The position numbers and the translations under genes are program-made. From the NCBI RefSeq assembly GCF_003583985.1, contig NZ_QXML01000001.1:868001-932000 (forward strand): a stretch of DNA of 64,000 nucleotides, given 5' to 3'. The notes below the pieces were generated by a model that was not told the DNA's origin, ran no database searches, and was given only the letters and a program-made list of their open reading frames with translations. Numbering within the stretch: the stretch's first letter is position 1; the number at the start of each line of letters is the position of its first letter. Source of the stretch: Algoriphagus lacus. GTDB taxonomy: Bacteria; Bacteroidota; Bacteroidia; Cytophagales; Cyclobacteriaceae. This document shows, one piece after another, positions 21,496-31,386 of this stretch.

Positions 21496-21915
21496 ATGTT
21501 ACAGCCGAAAAGAACGAAATTTAGGAAAATGCACAAGGGCCGTGTCAAAGGCCTTGCTACAAGAGGCGCAGAGCTCTCTTTTGGTAACTTTGGCATCAAA
21601 TCCCTTGAGCCAGGATGGATTACTTCTCGCCAGATCGAGGCAGCACGTATTGCCATGACAAGAGCTATGAAGAGAGAAGGTCAGGTTTGGATCAGGATTT
21701 TCCCTGACAAGCCGATCACCAAAAAGCCCGCAGAGGTTCGTATGGGTAAAGGTAAAGGTGCTCCTGAATATTGGGTTGCCGTTATCAAGCCAGGTACAAT
21801 CCTTTTCGAAGCTACAGGCGTGAGCCTGGAGATTGCTCAGGATGCGTTGAGACTTGCGCAGCAGAAGCTACCCGTAAGTACAAGATTTATTGTTCGTAGA
21901 GATTACGCAGAATAA
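21496..21915 (+). CDS. rplP: 50S ribosomal protein L16
   Basis: 139 residues, the normal size. Contains the conserved region [12 protein letters not shown] and the [13 protein letters not shown] loop near the A site. L16 organises A- and P-site rRNA. It follows rpsC by 27 bp and precedes rpmC by 9 bp. Confidence 0.98.
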   Translation: MLQPKRTKFRKMHKGRVKGLATRGAELSFGNFGIKSLEPGWITSRQIEAARIAMTRAMKREGQVWIRIFPDKPITKKPAEVRMGKGKGAPEYWVAVIKPGTILFEATGVSLEIAQDALRLAQQKLPVSTRFIVRRDYAE

Positions 21916-21924
21916 TCAGAAACT

Positions 21925-22107
21925 ATGAAAAATACTGAAATCAGATCACTTTCCGTAAGTGAGATCGCAGAGCGAATTGTCGCAGAGCAGGAGAATCTAG
22001 GCAAATTGAAATTTGCCCATTCGATTTCTCCAATAGAGAATCCTAATAGAATCAGAGAAGCCAAGCGTCTGGTCGCAAGATTGAAGACTGCATTAGCTTC
22101 CAAATAA
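21925..22107 (+). CDS. rpmC: 50S ribosomal protein L29
   Basis: 60 residues, a two-helix hairpin with the end signature PNRIREAKRLVARLKT. It sits beside L23 at the tunnel exit. Normal length and position between rplP and rpsQ. Confidence 0.96.
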   Translation: MKNTEIRSLSVSEIAERIVAEQENLGKLKFAHSISPIENPNRIREAKRLVARLKTALASK

Positions 22108-22126
22108 CTAGCTAACAGAAAAGAAA

Positions 22127-22390
22127 ATGGCTACGATTGAGAGAAATCTTCGCAAAGAAAGAGTTGGTAAAGTCGTAAGCAACAAAATGGATAAATCCTG
22201 TACTGTGGCTGTGGAGCGTAAAGTGAAGCATCCAATCTACGGAAAGTTTGTTGCCAAGACTACCAAATTTATGGTTCATGACGAGAACAATGAGTGTCAT
22301 CCAGGTGACATCGTTAAAATCAGTGAAACTCGTCCGCTGAGCAAGAATAAGCGTTGGAGATTAGTTGAAATTATTGAAAGGGCTAAGTAA
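22127..22390 (+). CDS. rpsQ: 30S ribosomal protein S17
   Basis: 87 residues, an OB-fold with [27 protein letters not shown], the S17 signature. It is a primary 16S 5'-domain assembly protein. The junction with rplN is TAATCATG. Confidence 0.97.
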   Translation: MATIERNLRKERVGKVVSNKMDKSCTVAVERKVKHPIYGKFVAKTTKFMVHDENNECHPGDIVKISETRPLSKNKRWRLVEIIERAK

Positions 22391-22392
22391 TC

Positions 22393-22761
22393 ATGATACA
22401 GCAAGAATCCAGACTAAGCGTTGCGGATAATTCCGGTGCCAAAGAGGTATTGGTAATCCGTGTGTTGGGAGGAACTGGGAAGCGTTATGCTTCTATCGGT
22501 GATAAAGTAGTCGTGACTGTAAAGTCAGCCCTATCTTCCAGCAACATGAAAAAAGGTACCGTTTCCAAAGCGGTAATTGTAAGGACCAAAAAAGAAATTC
22601 GTAGAAAAGACGGTTCTTATATCCGATTCGAAGACAATGCTGCCGTGTTGTTGAACAACAACGACGAGCCAAGAGGTACACGTATCTTCGGACCCGTGGC
22701 CAGAGAGCTTAGAGAAAAGCAGTTCATGAAAATCATTTCCTTGGCCCCTGAAGTACTCTAA
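22393..22761 (+). CDS. rplN: 50S ribosomal protein L14
   Basis: 122 residues, the normal size. Starts [18 protein letters not shown], as in nearly all L14. It forms intersubunit bridges and is the RsfS docking site. First gene of the E. coli spc group, but here only two bases after rpsQ, so S10 and spc are joined. Confidence 0.98.
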   Translation: MIQQESRLSVADNSGAKEVLVIRVLGGTGKRYASIGDKVVVTVKSALSSSNMKKGTVSKAVIVRTKKEIRRKDGSYIRFEDNAAVLLNNNDEPRGTRIFGPVARELREKQFMKIISLAPEVL

Positions 22762-22763
22762 TC

Positions 22764-23108
22764 ATGGAAAGAAAATTCAATAAGCAGCCAAAGCTGCATA
22801 TCAAAACCGGTGACACCGTAAAGGTGATCTCAGGTGATGACAAAGGCAAAACAGGGAAAGTACTTTCTGTAGATACCGAAAAGAAAAGAGCTTTTGTCGA
22901 GGGGATCAATATGATCACCAAACACGTGAAGCCTACTGCGGCCAAGCCTCAGGGTGGTATCGAAAAGAAAGAAGCCGCTCTTCATATCAGCAACCTAATG
23001 CTTGTAGATCCTAAGACTGGTGAAGCAACCAGAACAGGGCGCAAGGCTGGTGAAAATGGTAAACTAGTGAGATATTCAAAGAAAACTGGGGAGGTGATCA
23101 ATGGCTAA
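22764..23108 (+). CDS. rplX: 50S ribosomal protein L24
   Basis: 114 residues with the KOW motif [20 protein letters not shown]. An assembly initiator of the 50S subunit. Its last eight bases overlap the rplE start (ATCAATGGCTAA region), the only clear gene overlap in the ribosomal run. Confidence 0.97.
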   Translation: MERKFNKQPKLHIKTGDTVKVISGDDKGKTGKVLSVDTEKKRAFVEGINMITKHVKPTAAKPQGGIEKKEAALHISNLMLVDPKTGEATRTGRKAGENGKLVRYSKKTGEVING

Positions 23109-23661
23109 TCCAAGAATGAAAGATAAGTACCTGAGCGAAATCGTTCCGGCTTTGAAAGAGAAGTTTCAATATGCTTCTATCATGCAAGTACCGAAATTAA
23201 CCAAAATCGTCCTTAACAAAGGAATAGGTGCAGCAGTAGCTGACAAGAAATTGGTTGATCAGGGTGTTGAAGAACTTTCTTTGATCACTGGCCAAAAGGC
23301 TGTAGCTACGAAGGCGAAAATTGCGGTTTCCAACTTCAAGTTGAGAGAAGGAATGCCAATCGGAGCAAAAGTTACTTTGAGAGGTGAAAAAATGTATGAG
23401 TTCTTGGATCGTTTGATGACAGTAGCTCTCCCACGTGTACGTGACTTCAAAGGTATCTCTGACAAAGGATTTGACGGAAGAGGTAATTATACGCTCGGCG
23501 TAACGGAGCAGATTATCTTCCCGGAGATTTCTATCGAAAAGGTAAACAGAATCTCAGGTATGGATATCACTTTTGTGACTACTGCCCAGACTGACGAAGA
23601 AAGCTATGCTTTGTTGAAAGCTTTCGGAATGCCATTCGCTAATAAAAATAAAGAAGAATAA
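23101..23661 (+). CDS. rplE: 50S ribosomal protein L5
   Basis: 186 residues. Contains the signature [14 protein letters not shown] and the P-site loop region. L5 binds 5S rRNA and contacts P-site tRNA. Translation probably couples to rplX through the eight-base overlap. The junction with rpsN is TAATCATGG. Confidence 0.98.
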   Translation: MANPRMKDKYLSEIVPALKEKFQYASIMQVPKLTKIVLNKGIGAAVADKKLVDQGVEELSLITGQKAVATKAKIAVSNFKLREGMPIGAKVTLRGEKMYEFLDRLMTVALPRVRDFKGISDKGFDGRGNYTLGVTEQIIFPEISIEKVNRISGMDITFVTTAQTDEESYALLKAFGMPFANKNKEE

Positions 23662-23663
23662 TC

Positions 23664-23933
23664 ATGGCAAAAGAATCCATCAAAGCTCGCGAGAGAAAAA
23701 GAGAGCATCTGGTAGCCAAGTACGCCAAAAAAAGAGCTCTGCTAAAAGCAGCTGGCGATTATGAAGCCCTTGACAAATTGCCAAAAAATGCTTCGCCGGT
23801 AAGACTTCACAACAGATGTAAACTGACCGGTCGTCCAAAAGGCTATATGAGAAAGTTCGGTATCAACAGGGTAACCTTCAGAGAAATGGCCTCAGCAGGC
23901 AAGATCCCTGGGTTGACGAAGTCCAGCTGGTAA
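23664..23933 (+). CDS. rpsN: 30S ribosomal protein S14, zinc-free type
   Basis: 89 residues, the long form without the CxxC zinc ribbon: the only Cys is in [18 protein letters not shown]. The short 61-residue zinc form is therefore not the one encoded here. The gene is followed by an 81-bp gap with a promoter-like element before rpsH. Confidence 0.97.
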   Translation: MAKESIKARERKREHLVAKYAKKRALLKAAGDYEALDKLPKNASPVRLHNRCKLTGRPKGYMRKFGINRVTFREMASAGKIPGLTKSSW

Positions 23934-23970
23934 AAGAACGACAGTAGTTTTTATTTTAAAAATCAATTCG

Positions 23971-23978
23971 TAACTTTG
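23971..23978 (+). promoter_or_regulatory. Candidate internal promoter before rpsH (-7 box)
   Basis: TAACTTTG followed by CA, the same -7 box and downstream base as at rplC. At the right distance (23948-23951) there is only TTTT, so the -33 box is weak. It lies in the largest gap inside the S10-spc-alpha run. Confidence 0.5.
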
Positions 23979-24014
23979 CACGCCCAAATTGGGTGGAGCT
24001 AGACAATAAATACC

Positions 24015-24410
24015 ATGACTGATCCAATAGCTGATTATCTGACCAGGTTGAGAAATGCCATCAAGGCTTCTCACCGAATCGTAGAGATACCTGCTTCTAA
24101 CATCAAGAAGGAGATTACGAAAGTATTGCACGATAAAGGATACATTCAAAACTATAAGTTTGAACAAAACGGACCTCAAGGCACCATCAAAATTGCTTTG
24201 AAGTTCAATCCTACAACTAAGCAAAATGCTATTGTAAGCCTTGAAAGAGTTAGTACGCCAGGTTTAAGAAAATATGTCAAGCACGATGAGCTCCCTAGAG
24301 TAATCAATGGCTTAGGCATTGCAATAGTATCCACCTCAAAAGGTGTGATGACAGACAAAGAAGCCCGTACCGAAGGTATCGGTGGCGAAGTACTTTGCTA
24401 CGTATATTAA
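24015..24410 (+). CDS. rpsH: 30S ribosomal protein S8
   Basis: 131 residues, the normal size. The rRNA-binding end has GVMTDKEARTEGIGGEVLCYVY, with the usual GGE. In E. coli S8 represses the spc operon; no leader site was identified here. Possibly first gene of a secondary transcript. Confidence 0.98.
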   Translation: MTDPIADYLTRLRNAIKASHRIVEIPASNIKKEITKVLHDKGYIQNYKFEQNGPQGTIKIALKFNPTTKQNAIVSLERVSTPGLRKYVKHDELPRVINGLGIAIVSTSKGVMTDKEARTEGIGGEVLCYVY

Positions 24411-24419
24411 TTTACTATC

Positions 24420-24977
24420 ATGTCTAGAATAGGTAAAAAACCAATAAATATACCTGGCGGTGTAACTGTAGACGTGTCAGCTCATGGAACTGTCACTGTT
24501 AAAGGTCCAAAAGGTACACTGAAGCAGGATGTGAATCCGGATATTCAGGTGAAAGTGGAGGGCAAAGAAATTGTCCTTACAAGACCTACTGATTCAAAAA
24601 GACACAAATCTTTGCATGGGCTTTATAGATCCCTGATCAACAACATGGTGATCGGTGTTTCTGAAGGTTACAAGAAAGATTTGGAACTAGTCGGTGTAGG
24701 TTATAAGGCTTCCAATCAAGGCCAGGTACTTGAGCTAAGCTTAGGTTATTCTCACAGTATCTTTATGGCATTGCCTAATGAGATTTCTCTTAAAACTGAA
24801 ACTCCAAAAGGTAAAAATCCATTGATTTCTCTAGAAGGAATTGACAAAGAGTTGATAGGACAAGTAGCTGCAAAAATCAAGTCTCTTCGTAAGGTTGAAC
24901 CTTACAAAGGTAAAGGTGTGCGCTTCGTTGGTGAACAAGTTAGACGTAAGGCTGGTAAAACTGCCGGTAAAAAATAA
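24420..24977 (+). CDS. rplF: 50S ribosomal protein L6
   Basis: 185 residues, two L6 repeats. The C-terminal region has PYKGKGVRFVGEQVRRKAGKT, which binds near the sarcin-ricin loop. Gaps are 9 bp from rpsH and 6 bp to rplR. Confidence 0.98.
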   Translation: MSRIGKKPINIPGGVTVDVSAHGTVTVKGPKGTLKQDVNPDIQVKVEGKEIVLTRPTDSKRHKSLHGLYRSLINNMVIGVSEGYKKDLELVGVGYKASNQGQVLELSLGYSHSIFMALPNEISLKTETPKGKNPLISLEGIDKELIGQVAAKIKSLRKVEPYKGKGVRFVGEQVRRKAGKTAGKK

Positions 24978-24983
24978 TAGGTT

Positions 24984-25334
24984 ATGGCATTTAATAAGAA
25001 TTCCAGAAGACTTAGAATCAAGCAGGGTATCAGAAGAAAGATTTCCGGTACCGATTCCAGACCTCGTTTGTCAGTATTCAAAAGTAATACAGGCATCTAT
25101 GCTCAATTGGTGGATGACCTTAAAGGTCAGACTTTGGCACAGGCTTCTTCCAAAGAGCTTGGAGCTAAAGCCAACACTAACGTAGGCGTATCCAAAGAAG
25201 TAGGTAAGAAACTTGCTGAAAGAGCCATAGCTAATGGCGTATCTGAAGTAGTTTTCGACAGAAATGGCTACTTGTATCATGGTAATGTAAAAGCTTTGGC
25301 TGACGGCGCCAGAGAAGGAGGCCTCAAATTCTAA
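24984..25334 (+). CDS. rplR: 50S ribosomal protein L18
   Basis: 116 residues, the normal size. The basic N-terminus is followed by [14 protein letters not shown] [13 protein letters not shown] and the end [10 protein letters not shown]. Binds 5S rRNA with L5. Confidence 0.97.
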   Translation: MAFNKNSRRLRIKQGIRRKISGTDSRPRLSVFKSNTGIYAQLVDDLKGQTLAQASSKELGAKANTNVGVSKEVGKKLAERAIANGVSEVVFDRNGYLYHGNVKALADGAREGGLKF

Positions 25335-25339
25335 TCGTT

Positions 25340-25858
25340 ATGTCTCAAGTAAGAAGAAAACCCATTAGGGCTACAGATACAGAATTAAAAGAGAAAGTAG
25401 TAGCTATCAACCGAGTTGCCAAAGTGGTAAAGGGTGGTAGAAGATTCTCCTTCTCAGCAATCGTTGTAGTAGGTGATGGCCAAGGTGTTGTAGGTTACGG
25501 TTTGGGTAAAGCCAATGAAGTAACGGATGCAATCACCAAAGGCATCGAGGACGCAAAGAAAAATTTGGTTAAAGTACCGGTTTTGAAAGGCACAATTCCT
25601 CATGAGCAAATCGGTAAATTCGGTGGTGGTCTTGTTTTGATCAAGCCAGCTGCTGCAGGTACTGGTGTGATTGCAGGTGGTGCGATGCGTGCTGTATTGG
25701 AAAGTGCTGGCGTTACAGACGTTTTGGCAAAGTCCAAAGGTTCCTCAAACCCTCACAACGTGGTAAAAGCTACCATCGACGCGTTGGTTCAGCTAAGAGA
25801 TGCAATCGCTGTTTCACAGCAGCGTGGTGTGAAAATGGCGAAAGTCTTTAACGGATAA
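25340..25858 (+). CDS. rpsE: 30S ribosomal protein S5
   Basis: 172 residues. The dsRNA-binding-like N-terminal domain has [26 protein letters not shown], with normal sequence at the spectinomycin loop. The C-terminal domain has [12 protein letters not shown]. Gaps of 5 bp on each side. Confidence 0.98.
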   Translation: MSQVRRKPIRATDTELKEKVVAINRVAKVVKGGRRFSFSAIVVVGDGQGVVGYGLGKANEVTDAITKGIEDAKKNLVKVPVLKGTIPHEQIGKFGGGLVLIKPAAAGTGVIAGGAMRAVLESAGVTDVLAKSKGSSNPHNVVKATIDALVQLRDAIAVSQQRGVKMAKVFNG

Positions 25859-25863
25859 TTATC

Positions 25864-26043
25864 ATGGCGAAGATCAAGATCACACAAGTTAAAAGTACGA
25901 TCGACAGACCGAAAGATCAGAAAGCAACAATCACTGCTTTAGGTTTGGGTCGTATCAGCAAAACTGTAGTAGTAGAGCATACTCCTCAAATTGCTGGAAT
26001 GGTAAATAAAGTGAATCACCTTGTAAAAGTGGAGGAAGCTTAA
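25864..26043 (+). CDS. rpmD: 50S ribosomal protein L30
   Basis: A 59-residue gene read directly from the sequence: ATG at 25864, TAA at 26041-26043. It starts [20 protein letters not shown] and contains the L30 motif [18 protein letters not shown]30 is absent from some bacterial lineages but is normal here. It sits between rpsE and rplO with gaps of 5 and 2 bp. Confidence 0.95.
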   Translation: MAKIKITQVKSTIDRPKDQKATITALGLGRISKTVVVEHTPQIAGMVNKVNHLVKVEEA

Positions 26044-26045
26044 TT

Positions 26046-26492
26046 ATGAAACTAAATACATTAACTCCAGCCGAAGGGTCAACCAAAAACCGAAAGAGAA
26101 TTGGTCGTGGTACCGGTTCAGGTAGAGGTGGAACTTCAACAAGAGGTCACAAGGGAGCAAAATCCAGATCAGGATATAAGTCAAAAATCGGATTTGAAGG
26201 TGGTCAAATGCCACTTCAGAGAAGAGTTCCTAAGTTTGGCTTCAAATCTATCAACAGAGTTGAATTCAAACCAGTAAATTTGGATACCTTGCAGGCTCTT
26301 GCCGAGCAATTCAATCTTACAGCAATCAACATGGAAGCCTTGGTTTCCCATGGTATTGCTTCCAAGAATGATAACATCAAAATTCTTGGTGGTGGTGAAT
26401 TGAAAGCCAAATTAGACGTGACTGCCCATCAATTTTCGGCTTCTGCTGTAGAAGCTATTGAAAAGCTTGGTGGAACTGTAAACAAGATTTAA
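26046..26492 (+). CDS. rplO: 50S ribosomal protein L15
   Basis: 148 residues. The glycine-rich N-terminal extension has GRGTGSGRGGTSTRGHKGAKSR, the L15 hallmark, and the C-terminal domain has ILGGGELKAKL. A late 50S assembly protein. 4 bp before secY. Confidence 0.98.
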   Translation: MKLNTLTPAEGSTKNRKRIGRGTGSGRGGTSTRGHKGAKSRSGYKSKIGFEGGQMPLQRRVPKFGFKSINRVEFKPVNLDTLQALAEQFNLTAINMEALVSHGIASKNDNIKILGGGELKAKLDVTAHQFSASAVEAIEKLGGTVNKI

Positions 26493-26496
26493 GTAA

Positions 26497-27816
26497 ATGA
26501 AAAAGTTTATTTCGACAGTTAAGAATATATTCTCAATCGAAGATTTGAGAGTAAGAATCCTAAATACAATTGGATTTCTCATCATCTTCAGATTAGGTTC
26601 ATTCATCGTGCTTCCTGGAGTGGATCCATCCAAACTAGGTGGTACTCCCGAAGGGATCTTCGGCCTGATTGATACCTTCCTCGGTGGAGCATTTAGCAAT
26701 GCCTCTATCTTCGGTCTGGGAATCATGCCTTACATCTCTGCATCCATTGTTTTGCAGTTGTTGACTGTCGGAGTTCCCTATTTTCAGAAAATGCAAAAAG
26801 AGGGTGAATCTGGAAGAAAGAGAATCAATCAGATCACTCGCGTACTGACCATTGCAATCACGGTAGCTCAAGGTATAGGTTACGTTACTGCAACAATCCT
26901 TCCTACAGGGGCAGTAATGGTTAGTACTTCTCTTTTCATGTTCAGCTCATTGGTGCTGCTTTCTGCCGGAACCATGTTTTGTATGTGGTTAGGTGAGAAA
27001 ATCACTGAAAAAGGTATCGGAAACGGTATTTCGATGCTAATCATGATTGGGATTATTTCCCGATTCCCAGGCGCACTCATTGCAGAAGGTCTTGAGAAGG
27101 GTTCCTCCGGAATGCTGTTGCTGATTATTGAAGCTGTGGTTTTGTTCTTCGTAGTGGTGGGAGTGATTGCTCTGACAGAAGCTACCAGAAGAATTCCAGT
27201 TCAATACGCAAAGCAGGTTGTGGGAGGAAAGGTGTATGGCGGACAACGTCAATACATCCCTATTAAAGTGAATGCTTCAGGTGTAATGCCAATCATTTTT
27301 GCTCAGTCATTGATGTTTGTGCCGGCTTTGATCGCACAAATCTGGGCTGGAGAAAGTGATATAGCTAACTACATTGGAACCACGTTCAGTGATTTTACTT
27401 CTTGGCAGTATAACTTGTTGTTTGCTTCCTTGATTATCATCTTCACTTTCTTCTACACTGCCATCACGGTGAATCCTGAGCAGATTGCGGAAGACATGAA
27501 GCGTAATGGCGGTTTTGTTCCAGGTATTAAGCCAGGAGCTCCTACCTCAGAGTTCATTGACAGTATCATTTCTAAAATTACACTTCCAGGTTCTGTGCTA
27601 CTAGCAGCTGTTGCAATTCTCCCCGCCCTTGCGATTATTGCTGGTGTAGGTGGTGAGTTTGCTCAGTTCTATGGAGGAACTTCACTGTTGATCATGGTTG
27701 GTGTAATCATGGATACTCTTAGACAAATTGAAAGCTATTTGTTGATGAGACATTACGAGGGAATGATGAAAAGTGGTAATATGAAGAATAACCCTTCTAA
27801 TTACCAAGTAGCTTAA
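26497..27816 (+). CDS. secY: Preprotein translocase subunit SecY
   Basis: 439 residues with ten membrane segments, forming the protein-conducting channel with SecE. Conserved features include GIMPYISASIVLQLL near segment 2, the GIGNGISMLI region, and the cytosolic loop with RRIPVQYAKQVVGGKVYGGQ. Its place after rplO is conserved in bacteria. One base separates its TAA from the map start. Confidence 0.98.
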   Translation: MKKFISTVKNIFSIEDLRVRILNTIGFLIIFRLGSFIVLPGVDPSKLGGTPEGIFGLIDTFLGGAFSNASIFGLGIMPYISASIVLQLLTVGVPYFQKMQKEGESGRKRINQITRVLTIAITVAQGIGYVTATILPTGAVMVSTSLFMFSSLVLLSAGTMFCMWLGEKITEKGIGNGISMLIMIGIISRFPGALIAEGLEKGSSGMLLLIIEAVVLFFVVVGVIALTEATRRIPVQYAKQVVGGKVYGGQRQYIPIKVNASGVMPIIFAQSLMFVPALIAQIWAGESDIANYIGTTFSDFTSWQYNLLFASLIIIFTFFYTAITVNPEQIAEDMKRNGGFVPGIKPGAPTSEFIDSIISKITLPGSVLLAAVAILPALAIIAGVGGEFAQFYGGTSLLIMVGVIMDTLRQIESYLLMRHYEGMMKSGNMKNNPSNYQVA

Positions 27817-27817
27817 T

Positions 27818-28591
27818 ATGATTCAATACAAGACTTCGGAAGAAGTTCAGTTAATAAAAAAAAGTGCTGATATACTTGGTAAAGCTCATGGAGAAATTGC
27901 CAAGCATATCAAAGAAGGGGTAAAGACCTCTTTTCTTGACAAGATTGCTGAAGAGTTTATCAGGGACCACGGTGCCGTTCCTTCCTTTAAAGGCTACAAT
28001 GGTTTTCCTGCTTCACTTTGTATTTCTGTGAATGAAGTAGTTGTTCATGGTTTTCCAAGTGATTATGAATTGAAAGATGGCGATATAATCTCGGTAGATT
28101 GTGGAGTCTTTCACCAAGGTTTTCATAGCGATTCCGCTTATACGTACCCTATCGGTGAGGTTTCCCCTTCTGTCTTAGCATTATTAAAGGCCACTCGAGA
28201 TTCGCTCTATTTAGGAATTGAGCAAGCTGTAGCTGGAAATCGAATTGGTGACATTGGTTTTTCCATCCAAAAGTTTGTCGAAGCAAAAGGCTACACCGTA
28301 GTCAGAGAGCTTGTCGGACATGGCTTAGGAAGAAAATTACATGAAGCCCCTGAGGTTCCCAATTATGGGAAAAAAGGAAGTGGTCCTCTGCTAAAGGCAG
28401 GGATGGTGATTGCAATTGAGCCAATGATCAATCTGGGTACGCGAAACATCGTACAGGAACGAGACGGGTGGACTATCCGAACTGCAGATCGGAAACCTTC
28501 AGCTCACTATGAGCATACGGTTGCAATATTTGAGGATAAAACTGAGGTTTTGACAACCCATAAATACATAGAAGAGATATTTAAATTCTAA
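27818..28591 (+). CDS. map: Methionine aminopeptidase, type I
   Basis: 257 residues. Removes the initiator Met from new proteins. The metal ligands are seen in order: [12 protein letters not shown] (two Asp separated by 11 residues), [12 protein letters not shown] (His), AIEPMI (Glu) and ERDGWT...YEHTVAI (Glu). No N-terminal zinc-finger extension. The one-base gap from secY and one-base gap to infA suggest coupled translation. Confidence 0.97.
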   Translation: MIQYKTSEEVQLIKKSADILGKAHGEIAKHIKEGVKTSFLDKIAEEFIRDHGAVPSFKGYNGFPASLCISVNEVVVHGFPSDYELKDGDIISVDCGVFHQGFHSDSAYTYPIGEVSPSVLALLKATRDSLYLGIEQAVAGNRIGDIGFSIQKFVEAKGYTVVRELVGHGLGRKLHEAPEVPNYGKKGSGPLLKAGMVIAIEPMINLGTRNIVQERDGWTIRTADRKPSAHYEHTVAIFEDKTEVLTTHKYIEEIFKF

Positions 28592-28592
28592 T

Positions 28593-28811
28593 ATGGCCAA
28601 ACAGACATCAATCGAGCAAGACGGAACCATTATCGAAGCGTTGTCTAACGCAATGTTTAAAGTAGAACTAGAAAATGGACATCAGTTGATTGCTCATATT
28701 TCTGGTAAGATGAGGATGAATTACATCAAAATCCTTCCCGGAGATAAGGTCAAGCTGGAATTATCTCCCTATGATTTGACAAAAGGCAGAATAGTATATC
28801 GATATAAATAG
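28593..28811 (+). CDS. infA: Translation initiation factor IF-1
   Basis: 72 residues, an OB-fold, with the typical end [13 protein letters not shown]. Starts [13 protein letters not shown]. Binds the 30S A site during initiation. Lies between map and rpmJ with gaps of 1 and 6 bp. Confidence 0.97.
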   Translation: MAKQTSIEQDGTIIEALSNAMFKVELENGHQLIAHISGKMRMNYIKILPGDKVKLELSPYDLTKGRIVYRYK

Positions 28812-28817
28812 ACTGAC

Positions 28818-28934
28818 ATGAAAGTAAAGGCATCTATTAAGAAGAGAAGTGCTGACTGTAAGGTGATCAGAAGAAAAGGAAAACTTTACGTCATCAACAA
28901 GAAAAATCCTAAGTATAAACAAAGACAAGGTTAA
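28818..28934 (+). CDS. rpmJ: 50S ribosomal protein L36, zinc-free type
   Basis: A 38-residue gene read directly from the sequence: ATG 28818, TAA 28932-28934. It runs [20 protein letters not shown] to the end PKYKQRQG. Of the four zinc ligands of classical L36 (three Cys and one His) only C14 remains; the others are S11, N27 and Y33. It is thus a C-minus L36. The junction with rpsM is TAATCATGG. Confidence 0.95.
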   Translation: MKVKASIKKRSADCKVIRRKGKLYVINKKNPKYKQRQG

Positions 28935-28936
28935 TC

Positions 28937-29314
28937 ATGGCTAGAATTGCAGGTGTAGACATACCAGACAATAAGCGCGGCGAAATCGGACTTACCTACA
29001 TTTTCGGAATAGGAAGAAGCGCTGCGAGAACGATCCTGAGCAAGGCCGGTATCTCTTTTGACAAAAAAGCAGGTGAGTGGAACGACGAAGAGTCTACTGC
29101 TATCCGTAATATCATCGCTGAGGAATACAGAACCGAAGGCGTGCTGAAGTCGGAGATCCAATTGAACATCAAGCGTCTGATGGACATCGGATGCTACAGA
29201 GGTTTGAGACACAGAAAAGGACTTCCTGTACGTGGTCAAGGCACTAAAAACAACGCCAGAACAAGGAAGGGTAAGAGAAAAACTGTTGCTAACAAAAAGA
29301 AGGCAACTAAATAA
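28937..29314 (+). CDS. rpsM: 30S ribosomal protein S13
   Basis: 125 residues. Starts [26 protein letters not shown]. The basic tail has [27 protein letters not shown] and reaches the P-site tRNA. First of the alpha-operon genes, two bases after rpmJ. Confidence 0.98.
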   Translation: MARIAGVDIPDNKRGEIGLTYIFGIGRSAARTILSKAGISFDKKAGEWNDEESTAIRNIIAEEYRTEGVLKSEIQLNIKRLMDIGCYRGLRHRKGLPVRGQGTKNNARTRKGKRKTVANKKKATK

Positions 29315-29329
29315 AACCTGATTTAGATT

Positions 29330-29728
29330 ATGGCTCAGAAAAGAAACGATAAAGCAAAAGGTAAGAAAAGAGTAGTAAAGGTAGAAGCTGTAGGTCAGGC
29401 GCACATCAAAGCCTCCTTTAACAATATCATTATCTCTATTACCAATAATGCAGGTCAAGTGATCTCTTGGGCTTCTGCCGGTAAAATGGGATTCAGAGGT
29501 TCTAAGAAAAATACTCCTTACGCTGCACAGATGGCGGCTCAAAACTGTGGACAGGTCGCTTTCGACTTAGGTTTGAGAAAAATCGAAGTTTTCGTGAAAG
29601 GTCCGGGAGCTGGTCGTGAATCTGCGATCAGAACATTGCAAAATGTCGGCTTGGATGTGACTACGATTATTGACGTTACTCCTATGCCGCACAACGGCTG
29701 TCGTCCTCCTAAGCGTAGAAGAGTTTAA
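29330..29728 (+). CDS. rpsK: 30S ribosomal protein S11
   Basis: 132 residues. The signature [28 protein letters not shown] and the end [12 protein letters not shown] are complete. Part of the 30S platform. 15 bp after rpsM and 18 bp before rpsD. Confidence 0.98.
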   Translation: MAQKRNDKAKGKKRVVKVEAVGQAHIKASFNNIIISITNNAGQVISWASAGKMGFRGSKKNTPYAAQMAAQNCGQVAFDLGLRKIEVFVKGPGAGRESAIRTLQNVGLDVTTIIDVTPMPHNGCRPPKRRRV

Positions 29729-29746
29729 TTTTAAAAAGGAAACAGA

Positions 29747-30352
29747 ATGGCAAGATATACAGGTCCTAAAGCTAAAATCTCCAGAAAATTTGGAGAAGCA
29801 ATCGAAGGGCACAGCAAGGCACTTCAAAAGAAGAACTACCCTCCAGGAATGCATGGTCGTGGTAGAAGAAAGAAGCAGTCCGAATATGCTGTTCAGCTCG
29901 CTGAGAAGCAAAAGGCAAAATACATCTATGGCGTGTTGGAAAGACAGTTCGCTAAGATGTTTGACATTGCTTCTAGAAAGTCTGGTATTACCGGTGAAAA
30001 CCTCCTTCAGCTTCTAGAAGCTCGTTTGGATAACACCGTATACAGATTGGGAATCTCCCCAACTCGTCGTGGCGCAAGACAGCTTGTTTCGCACAAGCAC
30101 ATCCTTGTAAACGGAGAAGTTGTAAACATTCCTTCTTTCACGTTGAAGCCTGGAGATGTAGTTTCAGTAAGAGAGCGTTCTAAGTCTCTTGAAGCAATCA
30201 CCAGCAGCCTGTCAGGTAAAGCAGCAAACAGATATCCTTGGTTAGAGTGGGATAATGCTTCTTTGACAGGAAAATTCGTCAGTGTACCAGGCAGAGATGA
30301 TATTCCTGAGAATATCAAGGTGCAGCTCATTGTCGAACTTTACTCTAAGTAA
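29747..30352 (+). CDS. rpsD: 30S ribosomal protein S4, zinc-free type
   Basis: 201 residues. The N-terminal region lacks the cysteine cluster of zinc S4 forms. The S4 RNA-binding domain has [31 protein letters not shown] (about 90-125). S4 initiates 30S assembly and in E. coli represses the alpha operon. Normal length. Confidence 0.98.
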   Translation: MARYTGPKAKISRKFGEAIEGHSKALQKKNYPPGMHGRGRRKKQSEYAVQLAEKQKAKYIYGVLERQFAKMFDIASRKSGITGENLLQLLEARLDNTVYRLGISPTRRGARQLVSHKHILVNGEVVNIPSFTLKPGDVVSVRERSKSLEAITSSLSGKAANRYPWLEWDNASLTGKFVSVPGRDDIPENIKVQLIVELYSK

Positions 30353-30390
30353 TATTTTACTATTTTCAGCTAAAAACCAGAACGAGATAT

Positions 30391-31380
30391 ATGTCCATAC
30401 TAGCATTTCAAATGCCCGAGAAAGTGGTGATGGAAAAAGCCGATGATTTTCATGGCTTGTTCACTTTCAAACCACTCGAAAAAGGCTATGGAGTTACCAT
30501 CGGTAACGCCCTGAGAAGAATCTTGCTTTCTTCTTTGGAGGGATACGCCATCACTTCTATCAAAATCCCGGGAGTGGTTCACGAATTCTCTACCATTGAG
30601 GGTGTAGTAGAAGACGTGACTGATATCATTTTGAACTTGAAACAAGTGAGATTCAAGAAAGTGCATGATGCATTTGACGGAAAGATCACTGTAGAAATCA
30701 AAAATCAGTCTGTTTTCACCGCGGGGGACATTGCTAAGTTCACTTCTTCCTTTGAAATCCTTAATCCTGAGCTGGTGATCTGTCACATTGACGAGACCAA
30801 AAATTTCGAGATTGAGTTGACTATCGAAAAGGGTAGAGGGTATCTTCCGGCTGAAGAATCCAAACCAAAAGAGCAGGTTTTTGGACAAATTGCTATCGAT
30901 GCGATCTTCACTCCAATCAAAAATGTGAAGTACAGCGTTGAGAATACCCGAGTAGAACAGAAGACTGACTTCGAAAAATTGATTCTTGAAGTTTCTACCG
31001 ATGGTTCAATCCATCCGGAAAAAGCCCTACAGGAATCAGCTAAGATTTTGATCCAGCATTTCATGTTGTTCTCTGACCAGACCATGGTCCTTGATTCTAC
31101 GGGTATAGCAGAACCAGAGCCTATCGATGAGGAATTCCTTCACATGCGTAAGCTTCTTAAGACATCCTTGAGCGATCTCGATCTTTCTGTTCGTGCGTTT
31201 AACTGTCTAAAAGCCGCTGATGTGAGAACTCTTGGAGACCTTGCAAGACTTGAAATTTCAGATATGATGAAATTCAGAAACTTCGGTAAGAAGTCTTTGG
31301 CTGAGCTTGAGCAGTTGATCCAGGAGAAAGGTCTGACCTTTGGGATGGACATTTCTAAGTACAAACTTGATGAAGAATAA
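30391..31380 (+). CDS. rpoA: RNA polymerase subunit alpha
   Basis: 329 residues. The N-terminal dimerisation domain has [20 protein letters not shown] (about 31-50). The C-terminal domain (about 255-320) has [21 protein letters not shown] and the helix-hairpin-helix [14 protein letters not shown] that binds UP elements. The start gives [12 protein letters not shown], normal for the phylum. 38 bp after rpsD and 6 bp before rplQ. Confidence 0.99.
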   Translation: MSILAFQMPEKVVMEKADDFHGLFTFKPLEKGYGVTIGNALRRILLSSLEGYAITSIKIPGVVHEFSTIEGVVEDVTDIILNLKQVRFKKVHDAFDGKITVEIKNQSVFTAGDIAKFTSSFEILNPELVICHIDETKNFEIELTIEKGRGYLPAEESKPKEQVFGQIAIDAIFTPIKNVKYSVENTRVEQKTDFEKLILEVSTDGSIHPEKALQESAKILIQHFMLFSDQTMVLDSTGIAEPEPIDEEFLHMRKLLKTSLSDLDLSVRAFNCLKAADVRTLGDLARLEISDMMKFRNFGKKSLAELEQLIQEKGLTFGMDISKYKLDEE

Positions 31381-31386
31381 TAAACA

